Below are positions 9,740 through 17,711 of a DNA stretch of 64,000 nt, one piece after another. The stretch lies in contig JAFAMD010000044.1 in NCBI GenBank assembly GCA_019233755.1, positions 47,982-111,981 of the forward strand, in the 5' to 3' direction. The first letter of the stretch is position 1. Each line of letters starts with the position of its first letter. Source of the stretch: Acidobacteriaceae bacterium. Lineage in GTDB: Bacteria; Acidobacteriota; Terriglobia; Bryobacterales; Bryobacteraceae. A model generated the notes under the pieces. It was not told the origin of the DNA. It did not search any database and worked only from the letters and a program-made list of their open reading frames with translations. Made by a program: the position numbers and the translations under genes.

Positions 9740-10657
9740 GTGACACCTGGTGAGCCGGGCGCAGCCCATTTAACCGGCCAAGCGGCTGGTCCTTCGGAAG
9801 TTGAGCTCCCCGTCAGCGGAGCAGCGAGGCGGGTAACCTGGATTTGGGTCTCATCCGCAATCGTTTTCCTGATAGCAGCAGCAGGGACCTTTATCGCGGC
9901 ATTGGCGTACGACCATGGCCCGATTTCCGCCACGATCGTCCGGGCAGCCTTGCCGGAGCAGCCGTTAAGGCTACGCGTCGAAAACCTAAATGGCCGGTTG
10001 CAGGTTAGCTGGAATCTCGATAGCCCAGCCGTGCGGACCGCGACGTCAGGTGTGCTCCATATACAGGACGAAAAGCAAGTGAGCGACTTGCCGCTGGACG
10101 CGCGCCAAGTTGCGAATGGCTCGGTGGAGTACCAGCCCGTCTCGCGCGAGGTGTTTTTCCGCCTTGATTTAGAAAGCACGAGCGGCCCTGCCGAGGCGAC
10201 TCTCCAGGTTATTGACGAAGTACCACCGGTTCCCGCCCAGAAAAAGGTCACGACCGACGAATTTGCCGCCTATGACGAGACGGCGAAAAGGTCTTCTTCG
10301 CCGAAACCGGATAAAGCTACCGCTTACGATGACCCGAGGGGCCCCAACGCTCCGCCCTCCGGTACGACTCTTCAATACATCCCGCCACGCCCGCTGCAAG
10401 AGGTCTGGCCTGATCCGAAGACGATCTGGCCGGGGCTCGTGACCTCTGCCATCCAGGTGGCAGTGCAGGTCGATGTCGACGCCATGGGTCGCGTAACCGC
10501 AGCCAAGATTGTGAACGGCGGCCAAAGGGTACCTCCCCCTCTGGCCGCATCCGCCCTTTCCGCGGCGAAGCAATGGATGTTTGAGCCTGCCAGGAGGGGA
10601 AATCAGATGATCGAAGGGCAGCACACGATCATGTTTCATTTCCAGCCGGGCGGTTAG
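9740..10657 (+). CDS. TonB-like C-terminal domain membrane protein
   Basis: A 305-aa protein starting at GTG, with a GTGGGG ribosome site just upstream. One transmembrane helix lies near residues 32-55 (WIWVSSAIVFLIAAAGTFIAALAY). A periplasmic part of low complexity follows, containing a charged/proline linker around residues 165-210. The last 80 residues resemble a TonB C-terminal domain (VDVDAMGRVTAAKIVNGG, AASALSAAKQWMFEPARRG). This topology is that of an energy transducer, but no ExbB/ExbD or receptor genes are nearby, and many acidobacterial proteins carry this fold without an obvious partner. Function beyond the domain is unknown. Confidence 0.75.
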   Translation: MTPGEPGAAHLTGQAAGPSEVELPVSGAARRVTWIWVSSAIVFLIAAAGTFIAALAYDHGPISATIVRAALPEQPLRLRVENLNGRLQVSWNLDSPAVRTATSGVLHIQDEKQVSDLPLDARQVANGSVEYQPVSREVFFRLDLESTSGPAEATLQVIDEVPPVPAQKKVTTDEFAAYDETAKRSSSPKPDKATAYDDPRGPNAPPSGTTLQYIPPRPLQEVWPDPKTIWPGLVTSAIQVAVQVDVDAMGRVTAAKIVNGGQRVPPPLAASALSAAKQWMFEPARRGNQMIEGQHTIMFHFQPGG

Positions 10658-10666
10658 GACAAGCTT

Positions 10667-11131
10667 CTATGCTTTTTTGGTAAACACCATCTTCTCTGAC
10701 TTGTCTGCCGGCTCGATATGCTCAAGTTCAACGTCCATGGTCTTTCCGCCGGGGCCGAGGGTCAAATGCCATTCGGTGACAGCATCCTCTTTCGGTCCGT
10801 CAGTCTTGAGAATCACCAGCGTCGCACCGTTATACCAGAGCGAGACATGCGCTTTATGACCTCCTTCGTCGAAGTCGCATTGGGTGCCGCCCGCCTTGCA
10901 CGAAAACTGCGAGGTAATGTCCTTCCCGTCGGTACCACGAACTACCTCCGTGAAACTGATTTGCCCCGATTTATCTTGAATCGTGTAGGTGACGGCCGGG
11001 CCGGCCTGACCCTGTGAGGATTCGAGCTCCCAGGTGCCGCTGTAGTTGGGCGGGCCGGTATCCGCAACAAGTGCAAGTGAACAGACAAAAGGCGTCGCAA
11101 GAACTGCGAGCGCCGGCCTAATACAGCGCAT
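10667..11131 (-). CDS. Secreted lipocalin-like protein, unknown function
   Basis: A small exported protein of about 154 aa. I placed the start at ATG 11131, which has GGAGG four bases upstream and gives a clean signal peptide (MRCIRPALAVLATPFVCSLALVA). The track's TTG at 11155 has no ribosome site. The mature part opens with NYSGTWELESSQ, alternates polar and hydrophobic residues and looks like a small beta-barrel. The two cysteines in FSCKAGGTQCDF could form a disulfide in the periplasm. It converges on the TonB-like gene with nine bases between the stops. No function can be assigned. Confidence 0.7.
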   Translation of the reverse strand: MRCIRPALAVLATPFVCSLALVADTGPPNYSGTWELESSQGQAGPAVTYTIQDKSGQISFTEVVRGTDGKDITSQFSCKAGGTQCDFDEGGHKAHVSLWYNGATLVILKTDGPKEDAVTEWHLTLGPGGKTMDVELEHIEPADKSEKMVFTKKA

Positions 11132-11195
11132 GCATCCTCCTTGCGCGACCCTCAAAGGGCGGGGGCCGTGTTGTAAGTGGAACTACGGATAGCTT

Positions 11196-11330
11196 ATCGA
11201 AATTTAGTCTTCGGCGCGCTGAGAGGCGCGGCCTCATCGAAATTTAGTCTTCGGCGGGCTGAAAGACGCGGCCTCATCGAAAAGTATTCTTCAGCGCGCT
11301 GAGAGGCACGGCCTCATCGAAAATTATTGG
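11196..11330. repeat. 40-bp tandem repeat, three copies plus a partial fourth
   Basis: The motif ATCGAAA begins at 11196, 11236, 11276 and 11316, an exact period of 40 bases. Each full unit also carries a TCTTCGGCGCGCTGAGAGG-like segment and ends in CGGCCTC; copies 1 and 2 differ at few positions, copy 3 at more. Inside the unit CGCGC and GCGCG flank TGAGAG, so each copy can form a small hairpin. It lies between the start of the lipocalin-like gene and the end of the thioredoxin-fold gene. There are no spacers, so it is not a CRISPR array. Confidence 0.85.
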
Positions 11331-11355
11331 GCGCAGGCGTGTGCGCAGCGGCGCG

Positions 11356-11916
11356 CTACTCGGGACGCCATTTGATGTTGCAGCCAAGACTGGGCTTCTG
11401 GTCCTTGTTTACTTCGCCGCCGTTAAGGAGCGCATCGATGGCGGCACGAAGATCCTGTCCCGTTACCGGAGTATCATTTCGTGGGCGGCTGCTATCGAAC
11501 TGCCCACGGTATGCTAGTTTCCGATTTTGATCGAAGAGGAAGAAATCGGGCGTGCATGCGGCCGCAAAGGCGCGCGCGACGTCCTGGGTCTCGTCGTAGA
11601 CGTAGGGAAAATTGAATCCGAGTTCAAGGGCCTGCTCTTTGAGACTGGAAGGTGCATCATCAGGATACGCGTCCGCATCATTCGATGAGATCGCCACGAT
11701 TCCGAGCGACTGGCCTGCATAGTCTTTGCCGAGTTTCGCGAGCACATTCTGCACATGCTTCACATACGGGCAGTGACGGCAGATGAACATCACCAACAGC
11801 GCTTTCCTGTCGCGGAATCGGTCCAGCGTGATCGCTTCGCCCGAAACCACGTCGGGCAACTGAAACTCGGGCAGGGGGGTGCCCAGCGGAAGCATGGCCG
11901 ATTCGGTGCGTGACAT
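11356..11916 (-). CDS. Thioredoxin-fold (AhpC/TSA-like) redox protein
   Basis: A 186-aa protein of the thioredoxin superfamily. It opens with PLGTPLPEFQLPDVVSGEAITLDRF, typical of AhpC/TSA and TlpA-type proteins, and has the redox motif FICRHCPYVKHV, a CxxC-type pair (C-R-H-C). PDFFLFDQNRKLAYRGQFDSS matches the strand with the cis-Pro loop of the fold. There is no signal peptide, so it is probably cytoplasmic. It resembles the single-domain family often called thioredoxin family protein in soil bacteria; its partner is unknown. A start at the second Met (residue 8) is equally possible. Its 5' end overlaps the decayed PD40 gene on the other strand. Confidence 0.85.
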   Translation of the reverse strand: MSRTESAMLPLGTPLPEFQLPDVVSGEAITLDRFRDRKALLVMFICRHCPYVKHVQNVLAKLGKDYAGQSLGIVAISSNDADAYPDDAPSSLKEQALELGFNFPYVYDETQDVARAFAAACTPDFFLFDQNRKLAYRGQFDSSRPRNDTPVTGQDLRAAIDALLNGGEVNKDQKPSLGCNIKWRPE

Positions 11917-13183
11917 AGGTTCTCAAGGCCAGCGTAGCAGGCACTCCAACGAGGCGGACGGATACTTCAACAGCGCGTTATCGTGGTCGCCTGACGGGGG
12001 GTTCCTAGTAGCGGTCGAGGCAGGAGGGAACTTCATCGCTTTCGGGGCTCCCTCGTCGTTACATCTCATTGCCGCCGAGAACGGCAAGAAAATCCGCCTG
12101 ACGACCCCGCCGGACGCAAAGACATGGGATCAGAATCCCGCTTTCTCTCCCGATGGCCGTGTTCTTCTATTCGTAAGATGCGACGGAGCATTCCACTGCG
12201 GCCTGTATTCATTGGACCTTGCGTCGGATTACAGGCCTAAAGGAGGGCCCAGGATGTTGAGGCAGGAGAAAGGCGGCATAGACGGAGTTACATGGACAGC
12301 AGACGGGAAAGAGGCAGTCTACGCGCTTTCAGGAGATGCGCCGTACAACTATCGCCTGATGAGGATTCAGTTGGAAGCAGGCGCGCAGCCGCAGCGCTTG
12401 ACGTTTGCCGGCGGACGCCTCGGCTCCCCGGCCATTGCGCCCCGTGGGAACCGGCTCGCCTGCCTACGTCCAGCGCCTTGATGATGAAGACCTCTTGCAG
12501 GTCGAGCCCGGCAAACCGCCGAAGCCATTCGCCTCGTCAAGGCGGCTAACGCATTTCGACACGGGCCACTCCGGCACACCCCGCTGGTCCCCGGACGGAC
12601 GCTGGATTGCCTTTGACCGTCAATTGGATGAGGGATGGCGCATTTTCGTAATGGCATCGGACGGGGACAGCTTCGCCGATTGACGCATGATAGCGGGGCG
12701 GACGAGGTCATCCCTAGCTGGTCTCGAGATGGGAAATGGATCTACTACACCTGCAACCGGAATGGCGGCTTTCAAATCTGGAAGACGCCGGCCGAAGGCG
12801 GCAACGGAACGCAGTTGACCCGCAACAGTGGATTCGTTGCCTTCGAATCTCGCGACGGCCAGTCGATATATTACACGGGTGCTACGAACCCTGCTCTATG
12901 GACGCTTCCCGTGACCGGCGGCAAAGAGAGGCCGGTACTGGACTCTGTTTGCTGCAGAGCGTTCGCTGTTGTGGAAGACGGGATCTATTACCTTACCTGC
13001 CTGGATCGCGGTAGCTCGATAAATTTCCACCGGTTCGCGACCAATAAAAACGAGGAGATCATACGGCTCAAAGAAGAGTCCTCCGGTATAGGGCTGGCGG
13101 TTTCAGCGGACCGGAAGACATTTCTGTTCCCTATGCGGTCTCGAAACGGCAGCAATGTGATGGTTGTGGATAACTTTCGGTAG
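11879..13183 (+). pseudogene. Decayed PD40 beta-propeller gene (two frameshifts)
   Basis: Three ORF pieces in two frames form one WD40-like (PD40/TolB-type) propeller: 11879-12481, 12405-12683 and 12635-13183. Repeats such as ALSWSPDGGFL, NPAFSPDGRVLLF, TPRWSPDGRWIAF and IPSWSRDGKWIYY run through all three. The first break coincides with a GCCTGCCT duplication at 12458-12465, where removing four bases restores NRLAYVQRLDDED. The second looks like a one-base loss near 12660 (ASDGGQLRRLTHD restored). Full-length relatives in acidobacteria usually carry an N-terminal winged-helix DNA-binding domain; none is present here, so the gene is probably also 5'-truncated. The true left edge is uncertain. 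Confidence 0.8.
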
Positions 13184-13319
13184 GAAGTTACAGAAAGACA
13201 GCAACGCGTTTCAGTTCCGGCGCCACTTACAGTTTATTTGGGTGAGGATAGCTTCTTAGTCGGTCCTGGAAGTACCATAACTTTTCATCACGTACATTTG
13301 CTAGTAATCTGTTGCCAGC

Positions 13320-13892
13320 ATGATGGACAAACGAAACTTTCAATTTCTTGCTGTGGTGAGTTTGCTGCTAATGGCTGCGTCGTCAGCCGCAGCTTCGGTG
13401 AATTTAGTTACGAACGGTAATTTTGCCACCGCCGCTTTCACGGGCTGGACTACTATTCCGGCGGCATCGGGAAGCGACTTCAGCGTCTGGCCTAATTGCG
13501 GACCGTCTGGAGAACACTGCGCCGCTTTCGGCGGAACAACAGCGGGTTACTACGATGCGATCCAGCAGACGCTTGTTACGACGCCGGGCCAAGGATATCA
13601 GGTGGCGTTTTCGCTTTATACCGACAGTTCCCCGCGCGATTTTCAGGTGTTGTGGAATGGAACCCAGATCTATGACAACTCGGGCGTAGGGACGGATACC
13701 TGGATCCCACTATCGTTCAACGAAGTTGGAACTGGTAGCGACACGCTGACGTTCCAGGGCTACAACGTCCCCAGTTTCGACGAGCTGACCGATGTTTCTG
13801 TGAGCAGTACCCCCGAACCCGCGTACTATCCGCTTGTCGCTTTGGGCTTGCTGGTCGTTCCAGTGTGGCGCCAGCGGCGGAAGGCTGCCTAA
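13320..13892 (+). CDS. PEP-CTERM sorting-signal surface protein
   Basis: A 190-aa exported protein. It has a signal peptide (FLAVVSLLLMAASSAAA), a beta-rich body starting NLVTNGNFATAAFTGW, as in carbohydrate-binding-like PEP-CTERM proteins, and a C-terminal sorting signal: PEP at STPEPAYYP, a hydrophobic helix (LVALGLLVVPVW) and a basic tail (RQRRKAA). Such proteins are processed by exosortase EpsH/XrtA and linked to exopolysaccharide. No exosortase or polysaccharide genes are in the window. Two adjacent ATG codons could start it. The spacer upstream (13184-13319) shows no clear promoter. Confidence 0.85.
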   Translation: MMDKRNFQFLAVVSLLLMAASSAAASVNLVTNGNFATAAFTGWTTIPAASGSDFSVWPNCGPSGEHCAAFGGTTAGYYDAIQQTLVTTPGQGYQVAFSLYTDSSPRDFQVLWNGTQIYDNSGVGTDTWIPLSFNEVGTGSDTLTFQGYNVPSFDELTDVSVSSTPEPAYYPLVALGLLVVPVWRQRRKAA

Positions 13893-13934
13893 TCGGTTGC
13901 CTAACCCATTGTCTAACCCAGCAAGGTTGCTTTT

Positions 13935-15029
13935 CTAGGTTCCGGGGCCGTTGAGCGTGACCTCGATGAAGACTTCGTGCGTTTGCGGTGTCGTGCCCGG
14001 TTCCGTCTCTTCGCTGAAGAAGGGCCCGTCTTTTACACGATCCAATACATTCTGGTTCAGCGTCGGGTCGGTTCTGGCGAGAACCTCGGGTTCCTTCAGG
14101 TGACCGTTGGGTGTGAGCATTCCGTGAAGAATCACTCGCTGGGCGGAGAGTTGTCCCGTAACGTTACCTTGCTGAATCGTCATGGAAAGGTGCCAAGGCG
14201 GGGTCATGAGCGAGCCGACTCCGATCTGATTCATGCCGGCTGCGGGAGTGAAGAGGCTGCGGTCGAGGCCGGCGGGGTCCGTCAGACTTTCCATGCGCGC
14301 TTCCAGTACAGTCTGGCCGGCTTCCGTGATGGTGAACTTGCCGGGCACGATTCGATCGTGAAGGTGCAGAGCATTGGAATAGTCGTAGAGGACGTACATG
14401 CCGGGTGCCGGAGAGTAGGTCACTAAAACGCCTGATTTCGGGTCGAGGCAGTATTCGCTCTCTCTCCAACGGCGGCCATGCGCCGCGGCCGCTGTGCGCG
14501 CCCCGTGGGCGATCAGGATGCAGGTCAGTTCCGTCCCGTTCATATTGGCCGAAGCGGTGCGCAACGAGGCCCGAGGACCGACTTCCGAATAAAGAAAGAA
14601 GACGGCGAGGCGAAACTGCGCCAGACGCAGCGGCATGCCCTGGGCCGGTTGATTGCTGTATAGCAAGCGATCGAGATAGAGATTGGTCACCGAATAAGAT
14701 CTACCTTGCGCCGTCCAGCGATAGATACCACGGGACGGCGATATGTCTTCGGTCTGCCAACTGCCGTCGTACTGCGACGAGCCGGACGATGTGAATGTGG
14801 CCCTCAAGTGATAGGCCTGCGCCTGCACGTTCGAAAGATCGTGAGCCTGATTGAGGAGTTGCAAAGTCTGCTGGCGCTGTTCAGGGCTAGCGGTTATCTG
14901 CGCGTCGCCTGTTACGAGTTCAAGGGGGTCAGCGGGCACCGGAGGCTCAGGCGCCGCGGTTTGTCCCCGAGCGACGGGGAGGAAGGTAAATGACAAACAC
15001 AGCAGATAGCCCAGACGCCGGAGAGGCAA
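13935..15029 (-). CDS. Secreted protein with TonB-like C-terminal segment
   Basis: A 364-aa exported protein. A signal peptide (LGYLLCLSFTFLPVARGQ) precedes a body of mixed polarity; the central part (LTCILIAHGARTAAAAHGRRWRESEYCLDPKSG) has two cysteines that could pair. The segment GQLSAQRVILHGMLTPNGHLKEPEVLARTD near the end resembles a TonB C-terminal strand. No enzymatic motif is seen. Its 3' end faces the PEP-CTERM gene 40 bases away. It is 28 bases downstream of the dihydroxyacetone kinase gene in the same direction, so co-transcription is possible, but the functions seem unrelated. Confidence 0.7.
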   Translation of the reverse strand: MPLRRLGYLLCLSFTFLPVARGQTAAPEPPVPADPLELVTGDAQITASPEQRQQTLQLLNQAHDLSNVQAQAYHLRATFTSSGSSQYDGSWQTEDISPSRGIYRWTAQGRSYSVTNLYLDRLLYSNQPAQGMPLRLAQFRLAVFFLYSEVGPRASLRTASANMNGTELTCILIAHGARTAAAAHGRRWRESEYCLDPKSGVLVTYSPAPGMYVLYDYSNALHLHDRIVPGKFTITEAGQTVLEARMESLTDPAGLDRSLFTPAAGMNQIGVGSLMTPPWHLSMTIQQGNVTGQLSAQRVILHGMLTPNGHLKEPEVLARTDPTLNQNVLDRVKDGPFFSEETEPGTTPQTHEVFIEVTLNGPGT

Positions 15030-15057
15030 GCGGTTTCCTCAAATTCGAGTCTACAGG

Positions 15058-16770
15058 TTATTCGGCGAGCGCGGAGACTGCGGCACGCAGCCAGATGGCA
15101 ACTGCGATTGCCCCGGGGTCCGGCACACCGAGGATCCGTTCGCCGAGATAGCTGGAGCGGCCGCGGCGCGCGGTCATGCGGGCGGTGCTTTCGGCCCCGG
15201 CTTCGGCAGAGGCCAACGCAGGTTGAAGCGCGGCTTTCCACACACCGGCAGCGGTGAGCTGCTGATAAAACGTTCGTGTGAAGGGAATCAGGGCATCAAG
15301 CATGGTGCGGTCTCCGACGGCGGCACCGCCGAGTTCACTGACAGCATTGGCTGCTTCGAGGCAGGCGAGCGCCCAGGTATTTGGATCGTCGACGGAGCTG
15401 CCTTCGAGCGAGTTGCCCAGTCTTATAAAGAGAACTCCATAAAGGGGTCCGGAGGAGCCGCCCAATACATCCTGCAGTGTGTGTCCGAGGGCTTTGAAGG
15501 CTTGAGGAGGATTGTCAAACGGGTAGCCGGACAAACGTTCTTTTATAGCGCCGGCGGCGCGCGCCATATTGATACCGAGATCCCCATCGCCGGCGATGCG
15601 ATCCATTTCCGTAAGGCGTGTTTCGGCTTCGATGAGAGCTTTACAGGCGGCGTCGACAGCCGCTTGCAGCGTCCTTCCGCGCGGTGTTTCGGGTGGTCCT
15701 CCGGCGGCGACGGGAACGCCGTCCGTATAGGGGATGATCTGCTCGCCGAGAGGAGCAGGGGCCATGGGCAAGACGTTCGGCCAAGCGGGCGCGGTAGTGG
15801 GAGCATCGAGCAAGCGAAGGCGCTCCTCATCGAGGCGCAGGAGGGAGACGGAGACACCGGCCATATCGAGAGAGGTCATGAATGCTCCCGCGTAGATACG
15901 CTCGACGAGCAGCCCGCGGGAGTGGAGAGAGGCGAGTGCGCGGCGCGCGACGACGGCCAATTCCATGTTGGTGGTTGCGCCGAGATTGTTGATGAGGACC
16001 GCAATCCTTTCTCCGGAACGAAGCCGCAGGGCGGTAATGATGTTCGAGAGAAGTTCATCGGCAAGTTCGGCGGCGGGACGGAGGGAGATGCGGCGGACAC
16101 CGGGTTCGCCGTGGATGCCGAGTCCGAGTTCGATCTCATTCTCGGCGAGAGTGAAGCTCGGCTTACCGGTGACGGGAGAGATGCCGGCAGAAAGGGACAC
16201 GCCCATAGTTCCGACGTTTTCGGCGGCGGCTTGCGCGACAGAAGCAACCTGCGGAAGATCTTTGCCTTCGGCGGCAGCAGCGCCGGCGATCTTATGAATC
16301 AGGACGGTGCCGGCGATGCCGCGGCGGCCGGCGGTTTGTTCGGAGCCGGCGAGGGCGACATCATCGGCGACAATCACGGTTTCGACCAACGTGCCTTCGG
16401 CGCGGGCCATTTCCGCTGCCAGACCAAAGTTGAGGCGATCGCCTGTGTAGTTCTTGACGATCAGGAGTGCGCCGGGCTTGCCGGCGACGGCACGAATGGC
16501 GGAAAGAACGGAGGCGGTGGGCGGCGAGGTAAAAACCTCACCGGCAACCGCAGCGCTCAGCATCCCCTGGCCGATGTAGCCGGCATGGGCGGGCTCGTGA
16601 CCGCTGCCGCCGCCGGAAATGAGCGCCACCTGAAGATCGCGTACGTGGGCGCAATCCGAGCGTAGGAGGACGTTTTGATTTCCAAGGCGGGAGACGGCGG
16701 GATAAAGGGCGGTGAACCCATCGCACATTTCGGAGACAACGTGTTCAGGCTGGTTTATCAGTTTTTTCAT
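15058..16770 (-). CDS. Dihydroxyacetone kinase, DhaK-DhaL fusion
   Basis: ATP-dependent kinase of 570 aa joining DhaK (substrate domain) and DhaL (nucleotide domain) in one chain. The DhaK half (to about residue 330) has GGGSGHEPAHAGYIGQGML and the GIHGEPGVRR loop, whose His forms the covalent hemiaminal with the substrate in this family. The DhaL half has MDRIAGDGDLGINMARAA, with the Asp residues that bind Mg-ATP, and SSGPLYG. This is the ATP-using type, not the PTS-linked DhaKLM type. It may act on dihydroxyacetone or another triose. It is divergent from the cytochrome c gene (47-base gap). Confidence 0.9.
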   Translation of the reverse strand: MKKLINQPEHVVSEMCDGFTALYPAVSRLGNQNVLLRSDCAHVRDLQVALISGGGSGHEPAHAGYIGQGMLSAAVAGEVFTSPPTASVLSAIRAVAGKPGALLIVKNYTGDRLNFGLAAEMARAEGTLVETVIVADDVALAGSEQTAGRRGIAGTVLIHKIAGAAAAEGKDLPQVASVAQAAAENVGTMGVSLSAGISPVTGKPSFTLAENEIELGLGIHGEPGVRRISLRPAAELADELLSNIITALRLRSGERIAVLINNLGATTNMELAVVARRALASLHSRGLLVERIYAGAFMTSLDMAGVSVSLLRLDEERLRLLDAPTTAPAWPNVLPMAPAPLGEQIIPYTDGVPVAAGGPPETPRGRTLQAAVDAACKALIEAETRLTEMDRIAGDGDLGINMARAAGAIKERLSGYPFDNPPQAFKALGHTLQDVLGGSSGPLYGVLFIRLGNSLEGSSVDDPNTWALACLEAANAVSELGGAAVGDRTMLDALIPFTRTFYQQLTAAGVWKAALQPALASAEAGAESTARMTARRGRSSYLGERILGVPDPGAIAVAIWLRAAVSALAE

Positions 16771-16817
16771 GAGAGCGCCTGCAATACTGATTTGAACAGA
16801 GGAGATCCTCCAAGAAG

Positions 16818-17711
16818 ATGAGACCTGGTCGTTGGCTCGGCATTGCGATGCTGGGCGCTGGTATTACCGCGTTTGCCGGACAGAAGGCGCAAACGCAGAC
16901 GAAGGCACAGCAGGGCGAGACGGGGCAGCAGGGCGTGCCTCCGCCGGCGGAACAGGAGGCGATGCGCAACTTTCTGGCGATTGGCGCGCCGCCGGACGCG
17001 GAAGCGGCGAAGCGAGGACAGGCGGTGTTCGTTTCAACGTGCGGGTTCTGCCATGGCTCCGATGCGACAGGCGGGGCGACGGGACCGGACCTGGTGCGAT
17101 CGCTGGTGGTGCTGCACGACCAGGGGACCGGAAAAGAGATCGGACCGGTGGTGCATAACGGGCGGCCGGGGAAAGGCATGCCGGCCTTCACAAACCTGAC
17201 AGACGCGCAGGTTCACGACATCGCGCAGTTCCTGCTGGGCCGAACTCAGGCCGCGGCGAACCGGATGAGTTACAAGATTCAGAACATTGTGACGGGAGAC
17301 CCGAAGGCTGGAGAAGCCTACTTCAGCGCGCATTGCGCGAGCTGCCATTCGGCGACGGGCGATCTGGCGCATGTCGCCACAAAATTCGAGCCAGTAAAGC
17401 TGCAGTCACGGTTCCTGTATCCAAAGTCGGGGGGCTCGGACGAATCGGGACCGGCTGATCCGAGAGAGCAGAAGACGGTTACGGTGACGCTTTCCTCGGG
17501 GCAGACGTATTCGGGGAAGCTGAACCGGATGGACGATTTCAGCGTGGCGATGACGGATGCCGAGGGGCAGCATCATTCGTGGATTTTTGAAGACGAGAAA
17601 GGGATCAACGTTCAGGTGAACGATCCGCTCGCCAAGCACGAAGAGCTGCTGAAGCAATACAGCGACGCGGAGATGCACAATATTCTTGCTTACCTGGAGA
17701 CACTCAAGTGA
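16818..17711 (+). CDS. Dihaem cytochrome c, partner of PQQ dehydrogenase
   Basis: Periplasmic electron carrier of 297 aa. A signal peptide (GIAMLGAGITAFAGQ) and a Gln/Lys-rich linker are followed by two haem c motifs, CGFCH near residue 75 and CASCH near residue 175. PNKG-like GKGMPAF and AHNILAYLE-like elements suggest class I cytochrome domains. The last 90 residues (VTVTLSSGQTYSGKL and following) form an extra domain, probably beta-rich and of unknown role. The stop overlaps the GTG of the next gene (GTGA), so it is coupled to the quinoprotein and is its likely electron acceptor. GGAG just upstream is a good ribosome site. Confidence 0.88.
   Translation: MRPGRWLGIAMLGAGITAFAGQKAQTQTKAQQGETGQQGVPPPAEQEAMRNFLAIGAPPDAEAAKRGQAVFVSTCGFCHGSDATGGATGPDLVRSLVVLHDQGTGKEIGPVVHNGRPGKGMPAFTNLTDAQVHDIAQFLLGRTQAAANRMSYKIQNIVTGDPKAGEAYFSAHCASCHSATGDLAHVATKFEPVKLQSRFLYPKSGGSDESGPADPREQKTVTVTLSSGQTYSGKLNRMDDFSVAMTDAEGQHHSWIFEDEKGINVQVNDPLAKHEELLKQYSDAEMHNILAYLETLK

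Noticed and set aside
11196-11330. CRISPR array
   Set aside because: The 40-bp unit repeats without spacers and there are no cas genes.
15223-16665. 480-aa ORF opposite the dihydroxyacetone kinase
   Set aside because: Antisense shadow of the kinase, Gly/Arg-rich and without motifs.
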